From assembly GCA_963805505.1 (NCBI GenBank), contig CAWDUP010000002.1, positions 62,001-126,000 of the forward strand: 64,000 nt of DNA, in the 5' to 3' direction. The stretch comes from JANPBY01 sp963805505. Lineage in GTDB: Bacteria; Actinomycetota; Actinomycetes; DATJPE01. The position numbers were made by a program, and so were the translations under genes. This document shows positions 26,881-36,079 of the stretch, piece after piece; the first letter of the stretch is position 1, and every line of letters starts with the position of its first letter. A model generated the notes under the pieces. The model made no database searches. It was not told where the DNA came from and worked only from the letters and a program-made list of their open reading frames with translations.

Positions 26881-26941
26881 CGTCGTTCAGGCTACGCGGA
26901 CCAGCTGCGCCGGTCGGGCAAGATGTGATGGTGAGCGCCTC

Positions 26942-27847
26942 GTGAGCAGCTACGGTCCCGGCCAGCCGCAGGACGTCGTCACCGGCGAAGCCGTGGCGCT
27001 CGAGCTGCGCCTTGCTCAGCTGCCCACCCGCGCCCTCGCGCTGATGATCGACATGGCGCTGCAGATAGGAGCACTCGTAGGGCTGTTCCTCGTGATCGGG
27101 GCGTTGGGCGGCTCGCTGGACGGGACCGCGACCGCGGCGCTGTTCCTCGTCGTCACGGTGTCGGTGATCGTCGGCTATCCCCTGGCGATGGAGACCCTGA
27201 CCCGGGGCCGCACCGTGGGCAAGCTCGCCTTCGGTCTGCGGGCGGTCCGCGACGACGGCGGCGCCATCCGCTTTCGGCAAGCTTTGGCCAGGGCCCTGGT
27301 CGAAGTGGTGGAGATCTGGCTCTTGTTCGGCGTTCCCGCGCTGTTCTGCTCACTCATCAACCCGAAGGGGAAACGGATCGGCGACCTGGCCGGTGGGACG
27401 GTCGTCGTACGCGAACGCGTACCAGCCGAGGCGGGGGCGCGTGCCGAGATGCCACCCGAGCTCGCTGGATGGGCGGCGTCGACCGATGTGGGGCGGGTGC
27501 CACCGGATCTCGCTCTAGCCATCCGTCAGTTCCTCGCGCGGGCTCCCGGCCTGGATGGTCAGGTGCGCTGGAGCATGGGTCAGCGACTGACTGCCGACGT
27601 CCTGCCCTGGCTCGTCCCCAAGCCTCCTCCGGGCTCGACCAACGAACGGCTGCTTGCCGCCGTCATCGCTGAGCGGAGGCGTCGAGACCAGCAACGGATG
27701 GCGGGGGAAGCTGCCGCGACACGGACGTGGGTGCAGGCCCCGGGAGCTACGACACCGCCCGATCCGTACGCCGCCCCAACCGACCCAGCCTCAGGCACGT
27801 CAGGTCTGCCAGGCTCAGCCGACGGGGGATTCCAGGCCCCTTCCTGA
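26942..27847 (+). CDS. RDD family membrane protein
   Basis: A 301-residue protein starting at GTG 26942 (VSSYGPGQPQDVVTG). The RDD domain covers the first 160 residues: ELRLAQLPTRALALMIDM (with the R and D residues of the family), then GRTVGKLAFGLRAV and KRIGDLAGGTVVV. The C-terminal 100 residues are a proline/threonine-rich cytosolic tail with AAVIAERRRRDQQRM. It is divergent from the SpoIIM-type gene with a 61-base spacer, the usual arrangement in actinobacteria. Confidence 0.87.
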   Translation: MSSYGPGQPQDVVTGEAVALELRLAQLPTRALALMIDMALQIGALVGLFLVIGALGGSLDGTATAALFLVVTVSVIVGYPLAMETLTRGRTVGKLAFGLRAVRDDGGAIRFRQALARALVEVVEIWLLFGVPALFCSLINPKGKRIGDLAGGTVVVRERVPAEAGARAEMPPELAGWAASTDVGRVPPDLALAIRQFLARAPGLDGQVRWSMGQRLTADVLPWLVPKPPPGSTNERLLAAVIAERRRRDQQRMAGEAAATRTWVQAPGATTPPDPYAAPTDPASGTSGLPGSADGGFQAPS

Positions 27848-27882
27848 CCACCGCCCACAGCCAAGCCAGGTGCCGTTGCGCG

Positions 27883-28593
27883 CTACTGAAAGGCCAGCGC
27901 CGCCAGCGCTATAGCTCCCGGCAGGTTGTTGGCCATGTGAGCCGCGACGCTCGCCGACGTCGATTCGGTTCTCGCCCGGACGAAGCCCAGGACCACGCCG
28001 ATCACCAACAGGACCGGGAGCCGGGTCGGCTCGAGATGGAAGAGCGCGAACGCGAAGCCGGTGAGCAGGATCGTCGGCCACGGGCTCCACCCGCGCTTCT
28101 GGAGAGAACCGAACATCAAGCCACGGAAGGCGATCTCCTCAACGATCGGAGCACCGACAGCGGCCAGGACGGCCAGGAGGAGCACCGGCCAGGGAGAGGC
28201 CTTGTCGAGATCGTCAGCCAGCTGGCCGACCGCGGACTCCAGCGGGGAGTTGGTCACCTGCTCCACCAGCCAGGCGACCCCGCTGGCCAGGACCAGCCCC
28301 AGAAAGCCGGCGACAGCACCGAAAACGAGATCTCGCCAGGACGCTCGGAGCCGGAGGTCAAGCAGCGGACCAGCGCCTTTGCGTGCGGTCACCCAGAGCG
28401 GCCAGCCTGCCAGGCCGATCCACGGCAGGGCCAACGAAGCCACCAGCGCCCATGCTTTGGCATTGGCCGTATCGGGAACTGCCAACACGATCGCCGCGGC
28501 GACGAAGGCGAGGGCGACATAGAGCCCCAACGTGATCCAGACGTCGCCCAGCCCCCACGTTCGTGGCGGCGAGTCCGGCTCGACGTGCTCCAC
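27883..28593 (-). CDS. CPBP family intramembrane metalloprotease
   Basis: A 236-residue multi-pass protein. Motif 1 EEIAFRG (Glu152-Glu153...Arg157), motif 2 ALFHLEPTRLP (His186) and motif 3 AAHMANN (His219, Asn222/223) are intact, matching the CAAX protease / bacteriocin-processing family. It should be an inner-membrane protease, possibly in protein maturation or immunity. Its target is unknown. It lies between RDD (convergent) and ahcY (same strand). Confidence 0.87.
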   Translation of the reverse strand: MEHVEPDSPPRTWGLGDVWITLGLYVALAFVAAAIVLAVPDTANAKAWALVASLALPWIGLAGWPLWVTARKGAGPLLDLRLRASWRDLVFGAVAGFLGLVLASGVAWLVEQVTNSPLESAVGQLADDLDKASPWPVLLLAVLAAVGAPIVEEIAFRGLMFGSLQKRGWSPWPTILLTGFAFALFHLEPTRLPVLLVIGVVLGFVRARTESTSASVAAHMANNLPGAIALAALAFQ

Positions 28594-28624
28594 CAGGTCG
28601 GAGGAGCCGTCGAGCGCTGAACCT

Positions 28625-30097
28625 TCAGTAGCGATAGTGATCGGACTTGTACGGCCCCGCCACGTCGACCCCCAGATAGTCGGCCTGCACCTTCGTCAGC
28701 TCGGTGAGCCGGACACCGAGGGCGTCGAGGTGCAGCCGAGCAACCAGTTCGTCGAGGTGCTTGGGGAGAACGTGCACGCCGAGTGGGTATTCCGTCGCCT
28801 TGGTGAACAGTTCGACCTGGGCGATCACCTGGTTGGTGAAGGAGTTGGACATCACAAAGCTGGGGTGACCGGTCGCGTTGCCGAGGTTCATCAGCCGACC
28901 CTCTGACAAGACGATGATCGAGTGCCCATCGGCGAAGCGCCACTCGTCGACCTGTGGCTTGATGGTGGTCCGCTCGACGCCCGGAAGGCGGGCGAGCCCC
29001 GCCATGTCGAGCTCGTTGTCGAAGTGCCCGATGTTCCCGAGGATCGCTTGGTGCTTCATGCGGGACATCTGGTCAGCCGTCACGACCTCGTAGCAGCCCG
29101 TTGCAGTGATGAAGATGTCCGCAGTCTCCAGGACGTCCTCAAGGGTCGCGACCTGGTAGCCGTCCATCGCCGCCTGAAGCGCGCAGATCGGGTCGATCTC
29201 GGTGACGATCACGCGAGCGCCTTGCCCCCGCAACGACTCTGCGCATCCCTTGCCGACGTCGCCGTAGCCGCACACGACCGCGACCTTGCCGCCGATCAAT
29301 ACGTCGGTGGCCCGGTTGATGCCGTCGATGAGGGAGTGCCGGCATCCGTACTTGTTGTCGAACTTCGACTTGGTCACGGAGTCGTTGACGTTGATCGCGG
29401 GGAACAGGAGCGCCCCCGCCTTGTGCATCTCGTAGAGCCGATGCACTCCTGTCGTGGTCTCCTCGGTCACGCCCTTGATGCCTGCGGCGATCTTGGTCCA
29501 GCGCTCGGTCGACTCAGCCAGCGATTGGGTCAGCAGACCGAGAACGACCGCGGCCTCCTCGGACTCTGCGCTCTCCAGCGAAGGTACGGCTCCGGCGAGC
29601 TCGTACTCACGACCCTTGTGCACCAGCAGCGTGGCGTCGCCCCCGTCGTCGAGGATCATGTTCGGGCCGCCCTGCTCGTCCGGCCAGGTCAGTGCCTGCT
29701 GCGTGCACCACCAGTACTCCTCGAGCGTTTCGCCCTTCCAGGCGTAGACCGGCACGCCCTGCGGGCTCTCGGGGGTGCCGTTGGGTCCCACCGCCACGGC
29801 TGCCGCCGCGTGATCCTGGGTCGAGAAGATGTTGCAAGAAGCCCAGCGCACCTGTGCGCCGAGCGTCACGAGCGTCTCGATGAGAACGGCCGTCTGCACC
29901 GTCATGTGCAAGGACCCGGTGATGCGCGCACCAGTCAACGGCTTGGACTCGCCGTACTCGCTGCGCATCGCCATCAGGCCCGGCATCTCGTGCTCTGCGA
30001 GCGAGATCTCCTTGCGCCCGAAGGCGGCCAGTGAGAGGTCCGCGACCTTGAAGTCGACGAGGCCGGCTCGGTCTGCTGCGGCTGATTCTTGGGTCAT
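28625..30097 (-). CDS. ahcY: adenosylhomocysteinase
   Basis: A 490-residue S-adenosylhomocysteine hydrolase from ATG 30097, preceded by a GGAG site; a GTG four codons upstream (30109) is possible. It has the NAD+-binding stretch VAVVCGYGDVGKGCAESL, the substrate lysine/aspartate region NVNDSVTKSKFDNKYG, and the typical C-terminal AGPYKSDHYRY. It splits SAH to adenosine and homocysteine, keeping methyltransferases active. Actinobacterial members carry an insertion, consistent with this length. It stands between manA and the CPBP gene, as in mycobacteria. Confidence 0.96.
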   Translation of the reverse strand: MTQESAAADRAGLVDFKVADLSLAAFGRKEISLAEHEMPGLMAMRSEYGESKPLTGARITGSLHMTVQTAVLIETLVTLGAQVRWASCNIFSTQDHAAAAVAVGPNGTPESPQGVPVYAWKGETLEEYWWCTQQALTWPDEQGGPNMILDDGGDATLLVHKGREYELAGAVPSLESAESEEAAVVLGLLTQSLAESTERWTKIAAGIKGVTEETTTGVHRLYEMHKAGALLFPAINVNDSVTKSKFDNKYGCRHSLIDGINRATDVLIGGKVAVVCGYGDVGKGCAESLRGQGARVIVTEIDPICALQAAMDGYQVATLEDVLETADIFITATGCYEVVTADQMSRMKHQAILGNIGHFDNELDMAGLARLPGVERTTIKPQVDEWRFADGHSIIVLSEGRLMNLGNATGHPSFVMSNSFTNQVIAQVELFTKATEYPLGVHVLPKHLDELVARLHLDALGVRLTELTKVQADYLGVDVAGPYKSDHYRY

Positions 30098-30197
30098 GCG
30101 TCGCTCCACATGTCGATGGTCTGGTGGCTGCGACGGGCGGCACGAGGCTTCGATGGCTCGTCAGGGCGGCAATGCCGCGGAAAGTCCATTGTGCCAC

Positions 30198-30213
30198 GGC
30201 TCCTCGTGGAGCC
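30198..30213 (-). other. hairpin between manA and ahcY
   Basis: A perfect inverted repeat GGCTCC-tcgt-GGAGCC lies 19 bases after the manA stop in the 134-base manA-ahcY spacer. There is no T-run. It could be a weak attenuator, a processing site or chance. No S-adenosylhomocysteine riboswitch architecture was recognised around it. Confidence 0.3.
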
Positions 30214-30231
30214 CCAGCGGAGAGGCGGCGC

Positions 30232-31392
30232 TCAGCCGCCGGGCTCGGCGATCCACGCCGCGCCGGTTCCAGCCAGCTCCAGCGGCCCACTGTCAGCGGA
30301 GACGTACGCCGCGTGTCCAGGGGCCACCGTGAGGCAGCCGTCCCGGGTGCGCAGCTCGACCAGGCCCGAGGTGACCAGCACCAGCCGCGGGCCGCGGGCC
30401 GGGACTGCCACCGGCGCTTCGACCTCGCCGACCTGCACGTGCAGCAGCCGGAAAGAGTCGACTCCTGAGTCGTAGACCTCAACCCCCGCGACGATCTGCT
30501 TCGGCTCGACGAAGGGCAAGGGGCGCGCCTCGAAGCGAACCAGGTCGACGAGCGCGTCGACGTCGACGTGCTTGGCCGTGAGGCCTCCTCGCAAGACGTT
30601 GTCCGAGCTGCCCATCACCTCCACTCCGGCTCCGCCGAGGTAGGCGTGCAGGGTTCGTGAGGGCATCGCCAGCGCCTCCCCCGGCTCCAGAGTCACGGTC
30701 TGGAGAAGCAGCGGCGCCAGAGCGCCGACGTCGCCCAGGTGCAGAAGAGCTAGTCGCGCCACCCATGCGTAGGCCCGGGCATCGGCGGGATCGGTCCCCG
30801 GGTCGGCCGCGCGGCCGGCGGCCGCCGCGGCAGCGGCGACGACGATGGGGGTACGTCGTTGCCCCTCGACAGCCATCCCCACCGTGAAGGCGTCCCGAAG
30901 CGCTTTCGACTGATCCTGCTGGTCCAGGGCCTGCGCGAGCGGGTCGAGCGCCGAGCAGTCCAGGGCGAGGGTCAGGCGCAGGGCGTCGCTAGGGGCCCGG
31001 AAACCGCACAGCGCCGAGAACGGGGTGAGCGCGACGAGCATCTCCGGCTTGGGATGTGGATCCTTGTAGGTGCGCTCGCGGGCGCCGTACGGGATCCCTG
31101 CGGCCTCCTCGGCGGCGAAGCCTCGTGCCGCCTGCTCGGCATCGGGATGCGCCTGCAACGACAGCGGCTCGACGGCGCTCAGCAGCTTGAGCAGGTAGGG
31201 GAGCTCCGGTTCGACATCGGCAAGGCTGCGGCCATCAGCCAGCGTGGACGGCCCCCCGGGGTGCGCACCGACCCAGAGCTCCGCCCAGGGTTCGGCGGTC
31301 GGTGCGGGGAGGCCGAGCAGGGCCGGGATGAGCGTGCGAGAGCCCCAGGCGTAGTGCTGGACCACGGTCTCCAGCGCGATCGGCGCCGTCAC
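30232..31392 (-). CDS. manA: mannose-6-phosphate isomerase, class I
   Basis: A 386-residue type I phosphomannose isomerase. Zinc-site residues are visible in SLQAHPDAEQA (His82) and the YKDPHPKPEM block (about 109-118). A C-terminal cupin half contains GEALAMPSRTLHAYLGG. It interconverts fructose-6-phosphate and mannose-6-phosphate, feeding GDP-mannose synthesis. The start is GTG 31392, overlapping the stop of the CDF gene (GTGA). It ends the five-gene mannose operon 35057 to 30232. Confidence 0.93.
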   Translation of the reverse strand: MTAPIALETVVQHYAWGSRTLIPALLGLPAPTAEPWAELWVGAHPGGPSTLADGRSLADVEPELPYLLKLLSAVEPLSLQAHPDAEQAARGFAAEEAAGIPYGARERTYKDPHPKPEMLVALTPFSALCGFRAPSDALRLTLALDCSALDPLAQALDQQDQSKALRDAFTVGMAVEGQRRTPIVVAAAAAAAGRAADPGTDPADARAYAWVARLALLHLGDVGALAPLLLQTVTLEPGEALAMPSRTLHAYLGGAGVEVMGSSDNVLRGGLTAKHVDVDALVDLVRFEARPLPFVEPKQIVAGVEVYDSGVDSFRLLHVQVGEVEAPVAVPARGPRLVLVTSGLVELRTRDGCLTVAPGHAAYVSADSGPLELAGTGAAWIAEPGG

Positions 31393-32303
31393 GGTCGGTC
31401 GATGTCGGGCTCGATGTAGATGACCCGGGCGAGCGGAACCGCGTCCCGGACCCGGCGTTCGGCTGCATTGATGGCCTCAGCGATCTCGGTCCCGGTGTCG
31501 GATGCCGTGACCGCCACCTTCGCGGCGACCAGGAGCTCATCCGGCCCTAGGTAGAGCGTCTTCATGTGGATGACCCGATCGATGTCGTCGCCGTCCGCGA
31601 GGGCTCGCTCGATGGCGGCCACCTCCGCGGGCACCGCCCCCTCGCCGAGCAGCAGCGACTTGGTCTCGATCCCCAGGACGACGGCCACCACGACCAGCAA
31701 GGCTCCGATCATGATCGTGCCAAGACCATCCCAGATGCCGTCACCGGTGACGGCGGCGGTCACCACTCCGAACATCGCGAAGACCAGCCCGACGAGAGCA
31801 GCCGAGTCTTCGAGCAGGACGACGGGAAGCTCGGGGGCCTTGGCGCGCCTGATGAAAGCGACCCAGCCCTGGTCGACGGGCCGAACCCGATTCGACTCGC
31901 GGACAGCCGTACGCAAAGACCATCCCTCCAGCGCCATCGCGATCAGCAGCACGGTGATCGGCAGCCAGGCGTCAGTGATGGGCTCGGGATGCTGGATCTT
32001 GTGCACCCCTTCGTAGATGGAGAACAGGCCGCCGACGCTGAACAACACGATCGAGACGATGAACGCATAGATGTAGCGCTCCCGTCCGTATCCGAAGGGA
32101 TGCAGGGCATCCGCGGCGCGTTGGGCTCGACGTCCACCGACGAGAAGAAGCACCTGATTGCCGGAGTCGGCAAGGGAGTGGATGGACTCGGCCAGCATGG
32201 ACGAGGACCCGCTGACCAGGTAGGCGACGAACTTGGTGACCGCGATCCCGAGGTTGGCCAGCAGGGCCGCAATGATGGCCCGGTTCCCCGAGGATGCGCT
32301 CAC
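31389..32303 (-). CDS. cation diffusion facilitator family transporter
   Basis: A 304-residue CDF transporter from GTG 32303 (VSASSGNRAIIAALLANLG), whose start overlaps the SIS gene stop (GTGA); a longer in-frame opening inside the SIS gene is rejected. Features are ESIHSLADSGNQVLLL (metal-binding D/H in TM2), HPFGYGRERYIYAF, and a C-terminal cytosolic domain. It probably exports Zn2+, Mn2+ or Fe2+. Embedding in a mannose operon is notable: type I ManA needs zinc, so a metal-supply link is conceivable but unproven. Confidence 0.9.
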   Translation of the reverse strand: MSASSGNRAIIAALLANLGIAVTKFVAYLVSGSSSMLAESIHSLADSGNQVLLLVGGRRAQRAADALHPFGYGRERYIYAFIVSIVLFSVGGLFSIYEGVHKIQHPEPITDAWLPITVLLIAMALEGWSLRTAVRESNRVRPVDQGWVAFIRRAKAPELPVVLLEDSAALVGLVFAMFGVVTAAVTGDGIWDGLGTIMIGALLVVVAVVLGIETKSLLLGEGAVPAEVAAIERALADGDDIDRVIHMKTLYLGPDELLVAAKVAVTASDTGTEIAEAINAAERRVRDAVPLARVIYIEPDIDRP

Positions 32304-33439
32304 CGGGCGGTGCGCTCTCGGAGGTCGGCAACGTGCGGGGACGTCGCCGGGTCGAGCCCGGCGCCCAGCGCCAGGTAGACGGACGCAAAATCGGTCAGCG
32401 CGACCAGGCCGGCGATGCGGGCCAACGGGTGGTGGCCAGTGGCCGCCAGCTCGTCCACGCGCACCCCGCTGTCGGTGGCTGTGTCCCGGACCACGTCTGT
32501 GACCTGACACGTCTCGGCATCGACGGTGTCGTCTCGCAGGAGGAGAAGGCGCAACGCCGAGGACGTACTCGGAGGATCGTCGATCGGATCGGCGAAGATG
32601 TCCGCCGCAGGGCGCGCGAACGGGCCGTCGAAGGTGGCCACCACAGCGGTCGCGTCATCGGGCAGAGTGCCGTGCCCTGCCGGGTGCCGCGCGCTCCGCG
32701 CCAGTTCGGCTGCTGCACGCCCGGCGGCCACTCCGGCGAATGGCCCTTCGCCGAGAACCATGGGCACCGACCCCGCCAGGTCGACGGCAAGGGTCTTGGC
32801 CGGATTAACGAAGACTTCCGAGGATGGCCGCGCCCGCTCGGCAACGTCATCCAGCACGTCACTCGTCTCTTCCAACCCTTCGGCGGGCAGGTCGACCAGT
32901 CCGAGGGCATGGGCGGCCAGCAGAACCGGTACCGACAACGCCCACAAGCCCGCCCGGGACGACTGAACCGAACGAGGTGTGGGTACGTGCACTCCGTGGG
33001 CGCGTGCACAGACCTCGGCCAGCGGAGAGTCTGCCGCCCCGACGCTCAGCAACCGGCAACCTCGTCGGGCGGCTTCGGCCGCAACCGCAAGCGGTCCCTC
33101 CGCCCGACCGGACAGCGATACCGCCACTACCAGGTCGACCGGCCCGACCCAGCCCGGCAGCGTGTTGGTGCGTACGGCCTGCACCGGGACCGGCGCTCCC
33201 GGGCCAGCCAAAGCGGTGAGCAGATCACCGACGGCAGCCGATCCGCCCAAGGCAGACACGACGACCGCCCGCGGTCGCCCGTCCTCGGCGACCCGCGCGA
33301 CGTCGGCTTCCCTCGCCATGGTCGATGCCTCCCGCACCTGCGCGCCAGCGGAGGCCAGCGCCAGCAGGGTGCCTCGAGAATCAGCAGCTGCCAGGCCCTC
33401 CGGGTCGTCGAGCAGGCGCTCGTCCAGCGCGAAACTCAT
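32300..33439 (-). CDS. SIS domain phosphosugar isomerase (bifunctional PGI/PMI-like)
   Basis: A 379-residue protein of the bacterial/archaeal bifunctional phosphoglucose/phosphomannose isomerase type. The N-terminal SIS domain has VVVSALGGSAAVGDLL and VVAVSLSGRAEGPL; the C-terminal half has LARIAGLVALTDFASVYLALGAG. It occupies the position of M. tuberculosis Rv3256c, between manB and manA. Actinobacterial orthologues often lack full catalytic sets, so real activity is uncertain. It overlaps both neighbours by four bases. Confidence 0.85.
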   Translation of the reverse strand: MSFALDERLLDDPEGLAAADSRGTLLALASAGAQVREASTMAREADVARVAEDGRPRAVVVSALGGSAAVGDLLTALAGPGAPVPVQAVRTNTLPGWVGPVDLVVAVSLSGRAEGPLAVAAEAARRGCRLLSVGAADSPLAEVCARAHGVHVPTPRSVQSSRAGLWALSVPVLLAAHALGLVDLPAEGLEETSDVLDDVAERARPSSEVFVNPAKTLAVDLAGSVPMVLGEGPFAGVAAGRAAAELARSARHPAGHGTLPDDATAVVATFDGPFARPAADIFADPIDDPPSTSSALRLLLLRDDTVDAETCQVTDVVRDTATDSGVRVDELAATGHHPLARIAGLVALTDFASVYLALGAGLDPATSPHVADLRERTAR

Positions 33440-33657
33440 GACGTCTCAGGCTGGCCGGGCGCCTCGGCTGGTTCGCCGATGCCCGCCGGGCCAGGGGTGG
33501 CGTCGTCGAGCAGCATCACCGGGATGTCGTCGCGGACGGGGAACGTCGTGCGGCAAAACGTGCACACGATCGTTTGCGCCTCGTGGTCGGGCTCGACGGG
33601 CTCGTGGCGCGGGCACGGACAGGCGAGGATCTCCAGCAGGACCGGATCAAGGTCCAT
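33436..33657 (-). CDS. Trm112 family small zinc protein
   Basis: A 73-residue protein from ATG 33657 (MDLDPVLLEILACPC). It has the Trm112/YcaR pattern: CPCPRHE near the N-terminus, VCTFCRTTFPVRDDIPVMLL at the C-terminal part, with four zinc-binding cysteines. In eukaryotes Trm112 activates methyltransferases; bacterial versions are small and poorly studied. The A of its ATG is the A of the manB stop (TGATG), and its stop overlaps the SIS start, so it is tightly coupled inside the mannose operon. Confidence 0.85.
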   Translation of the reverse strand: MDLDPVLLEILACPCPRHEPVEPDHEAQTIVCTFCRTTFPVRDDIPVMLLDDATPGPAGIGEPAEAPGQPETS

Positions 33658-35057
33658 CAGCCACCGCCGATCCGAGCCAAGACATCGTCTCGCACCTGCT
33701 CCATCACGCTCACCGTCCCCGCCTCCACGTTGAGGCGCAACAACGGCTCGGTGTTGCTCGATCGCAGGTTGAACCACCAGTCCGCGGTCGACACGGTCAG
33801 ACCATCGAGGTGATCGACGGTCACGCCGGGCTCGGAGACGTACGCCCGCTCGATCTCCGCCATGACCGCCGCGGAATCCTCGACGCGGGAATTGACCTCC
33901 CCGGAGTCGGCGTAACGCTGGTAGGGGGTGAGCAGGGTCGACAGCTCGGTGCCGGCTGGCGTCTCGCCAAGGGCAGCCAGCACGTGCAGGGCCGCGAGCA
34001 GACCCGAGTCGGCGCGCCAGAAGTCCCGGAAGTAGAAGTGACCGGAGTGCTCGCCTCCGAAGACCGCACCGGTCTCCGCCATCACGGCCTTGATGAACGA
34101 GTGCCCGACACGGGTCCGGACCGGGGTGCCGCCCGCCTCGCGGACGACCTCGGGCACGCTCCGGCTCGTGATCAGGTTGTGGATGACCGTCCCGCCGGGT
34201 TCTCGGACCAGCTCTCGGTCGGCGATCAAAGCGGTGATCGTGGAGGGGCTGACCAAGCCACCACGCTCGTCGACGACGAAGCAGCGATCCGCGTCTCCGT
34301 CGAGGGCGAGCCCAAGGTCGGCGCTGTGCGCGAGGACGGCGGCCTGCAGATCTACGAGGTTGGCAGAGTCGATCGGGTTCGCTTCGTGGTTCGGAAAGCT
34401 GCCGTCGAGCTCGAAGTAGAGCGGCACAACGGTCAGGGGCAGGTCGTGGAAGACCACGGGCACGGTCAGGCCCCCCATGCCGTTCCCGGCATCGACGACC
34501 ACCGTCAGCGGTCTGCTCGACCGGATCGGAACGAGGCTGTTCAGGTGCTCGGCGTACTGCTCGAGGATGTCGGTGTCTGACACGCTCCCCGCCGGGCCGT
34601 CATGGGCCGGAATCGGCCCGGCCTCGATCATCGCCTTGATCTCACCCAGCCCGGTGTCCTGCCCAACCGGAGCGGCCGCTGCTCGGCACAGCTTGATGCC
34701 GTTGTACTGCGCGGGATTGTGACTGGCGGTGAACATCGCACCGGGGACGTCCAGGCTGCCGCTCGCGTAGTAGAGCGCGTCAGTCGAGCACAGGCCGATC
34801 CTGACCACGTCGGCGCCTTGCTCGGTGGCGCCACGCGCGAAGGCCGCCACCAGATCCGGTGAGCTGGGGCGCATGTCGTGGCCGACCACGATCCGGCCAC
34901 CGGCCGCCCCCACGACCCGCACGAAGGCCGCGCCCACCTGGTGGGCCAGCTCCTCGTCGAGTTCGTCGGGCACCAGCCCGCGGACGTCGTAGGCCTTGAT
35001 GATCGAACTCAGGTCACGCTTGTTGAGGCTGCGCTGCGGTTGGTCGTCGTGAGGCAC
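33657..35057 (-). CDS. manB: phosphomannomutase/phosphoglucomutase
   Basis: A 466-residue alpha-D-phosphohexomutase. The phosphoserine loop is TASHNPAQYNGIK (about 109-121), the Mg2+ loop DGDADRC, the sugar-binding loop GGEHSGH, and the C-terminal phosphate loop RSSNTEPLLR. It interconverts mannose-6- and mannose-1-phosphate, supplying the GDP-mannose pathway. It heads the tight operon manB-Trm112-SIS-CDF-manA, all overlapping by one to four bases. Confidence 0.94.
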   Translation of the reverse strand: MPHDDQPQRSLNKRDLSSIIKAYDVRGLVPDELDEELAHQVGAAFVRVVGAAGGRIVVGHDMRPSSPDLVAAFARGATEQGADVVRIGLCSTDALYYASGSLDVPGAMFTASHNPAQYNGIKLCRAAAAPVGQDTGLGEIKAMIEAGPIPAHDGPAGSVSDTDILEQYAEHLNSLVPIRSSRPLTVVVDAGNGMGGLTVPVVFHDLPLTVVPLYFELDGSFPNHEANPIDSANLVDLQAAVLAHSADLGLALDGDADRCFVVDERGGLVSPSTITALIADRELVREPGGTVIHNLITSRSVPEVVREAGGTPVRTRVGHSFIKAVMAETGAVFGGEHSGHFYFRDFWRADSGLLAALHVLAALGETPAGTELSTLLTPYQRYADSGEVNSRVEDSAAVMAEIERAYVSEPGVTVDHLDGLTVSTADWWFNLRSSNTEPLLRLNVEAGTVSVMEQVRDDVLARIGGG

Positions 35058-35078
35058 GCCGCGAGCCTACTGGGCTGC

Positions 35079-35444
35079 TCAGGTGAGCTTGCGCGCCTTG
35101 TCGAGCACGAGGTCGCGGTCGAGCGTGGCGCCGCTCAGATCGGTCCAGGTGCGGTGCTCGCAACGGTGGCAGGAAGTGAGGGAGACCGGGGTTCCGTCGG
35201 TGAGGGTCATGGCCAGTCGGGTGACACACTCGCTCCCGCACTCGGTACAGCGGACACCGTCGCGGGCCCCCGGTTGGGTGAGGGAGCCCAGCGGCGGGCT
35301 CGGCTGCAGCCGGGCCGCCGAGCGGCGTGAGCGGCGCGGAGCAGCCGGCTTCTTCTCGGTCTGCGCGGCGGCGCTCGATGCAGTGGCGGCCGACGAAGCC
35401 GTAGCGCCTGTCGCCTTGGTCGAGGTGGCTGTTGCACGGGGCAC
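35079..35444 (-). CDS. zinc-ribbon protein of unknown function
   Basis: A 121-residue protein with a 50-residue Ala/Thr/Lys-rich, basic N-terminus and a compact zinc-ribbon-like domain: CTECGSEC (about 66-73) and CHRCEHRTW (about 92-100). The C-terminal helix is RDLVLDKARKLT. It lies 21 bases upstream of manB on the same strand. I do not recognise a named family. The basic tail plus zinc ribbon would suit nucleic acid binding, which is inference. Confidence 0.65.
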   Translation of the reverse strand: MPRATATSTKATGATASSAATASSAAAQTEKKPAAPRRSRRSAARLQPSPPLGSLTQPGARDGVRCTECGSECVTRLAMTLTDGTPVSLTSCHRCEHRTWTDLSGATLDRDLVLDKARKLT

Positions 35445-35619
35445 GGGGAAGCTCCCAAGGAGTCAGCGGTTCTGGACGGGGTCGTCGGCGCCCACGCGGT
35501 GGTGCCGACGCTGGTTCTTCGGCAGGACCCGGTCGATCGCTTGAATGCACGGCGTTTCTATGACAAAACGGACATACCTAGTTAGCCCGCACAGGCTGGC
35601 TACGGATTGCTGCGGCCGA

Positions 35620-35979
35620 CTAGGGGGACTGCAGGACGCGAAGGTGACCTCGACGGCCCACCTCGGTCCCTACGCCCACCGGCTCGGCCTCCACCGGTGG
35701 ATGAACGGGCCTGGCGGACTCACGAACCGCGTCCGCGAGCGCCTCGAGGTCGTCGGGCGTCGGGAGCAACGAGTCCGGGTCGGGCGCGAGGCGCAGGACT
35801 TCCCATCCTCTGGGGGCGGTCAAGCGCTCGCTGTGCGCCTGGCACAAGTCGTAACCGTGCGGTTCCGCGAAGGTCGCGAGCGGGCCGAGCACTGCCGTCG
35901 AGTCTGCGTAGACATAGGTCAACGTGGCGACCGCCGCAGCACCGCACGCGGGGCGCGAACAGCTCCGAATGAGGCTCAC
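35620..35979 (-). CDS. DUF3499 family protein
   Basis: A 119-residue protein from GTG 35979 (VSLIRSCSRPACGAAAV); the in-frame extension upstream overlaps the divergent gene and is rejected. It has the family hallmarks: a CSRPAC knuckle, YVYADSTAVLGPLA, HGYDLCQAHSERLTAPRGWEVLRL (core YDLCQAHSERLTAPRGW). It corresponds to the M. tuberculosis Rv3258c position upstream of manB. The cysteines probably bind zinc. Function is unknown. Confidence 0.87.
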   Translation of the reverse strand: MSLIRSCSRPACGAAAVATLTYVYADSTAVLGPLATFAEPHGYDLCQAHSERLTAPRGWEVLRLAPDPDSLLPTPDDLEALADAVRESARPVHPPVEAEPVGVGTEVGRRGHLRVLQSP

Positions 35980-36079
35980 GTTGCCGGAACCTACCTGCTG
36001 GTCGCAGGACGTCACCGAAGGCGCGCCGCCCCCTGCCGGTCCAGCCCCCTCTACCGGGACCAAGGCCTACGCTCGCCTG

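Noticed and set aside
30098..30231. Possible S-adenosylhomocysteine riboswitch upstream of ahcY
   Set aside because: There is a GGAGCC hairpin and a GAGGAGC string, but the conserved junction and pseudoknot arrangement could not be laid out.
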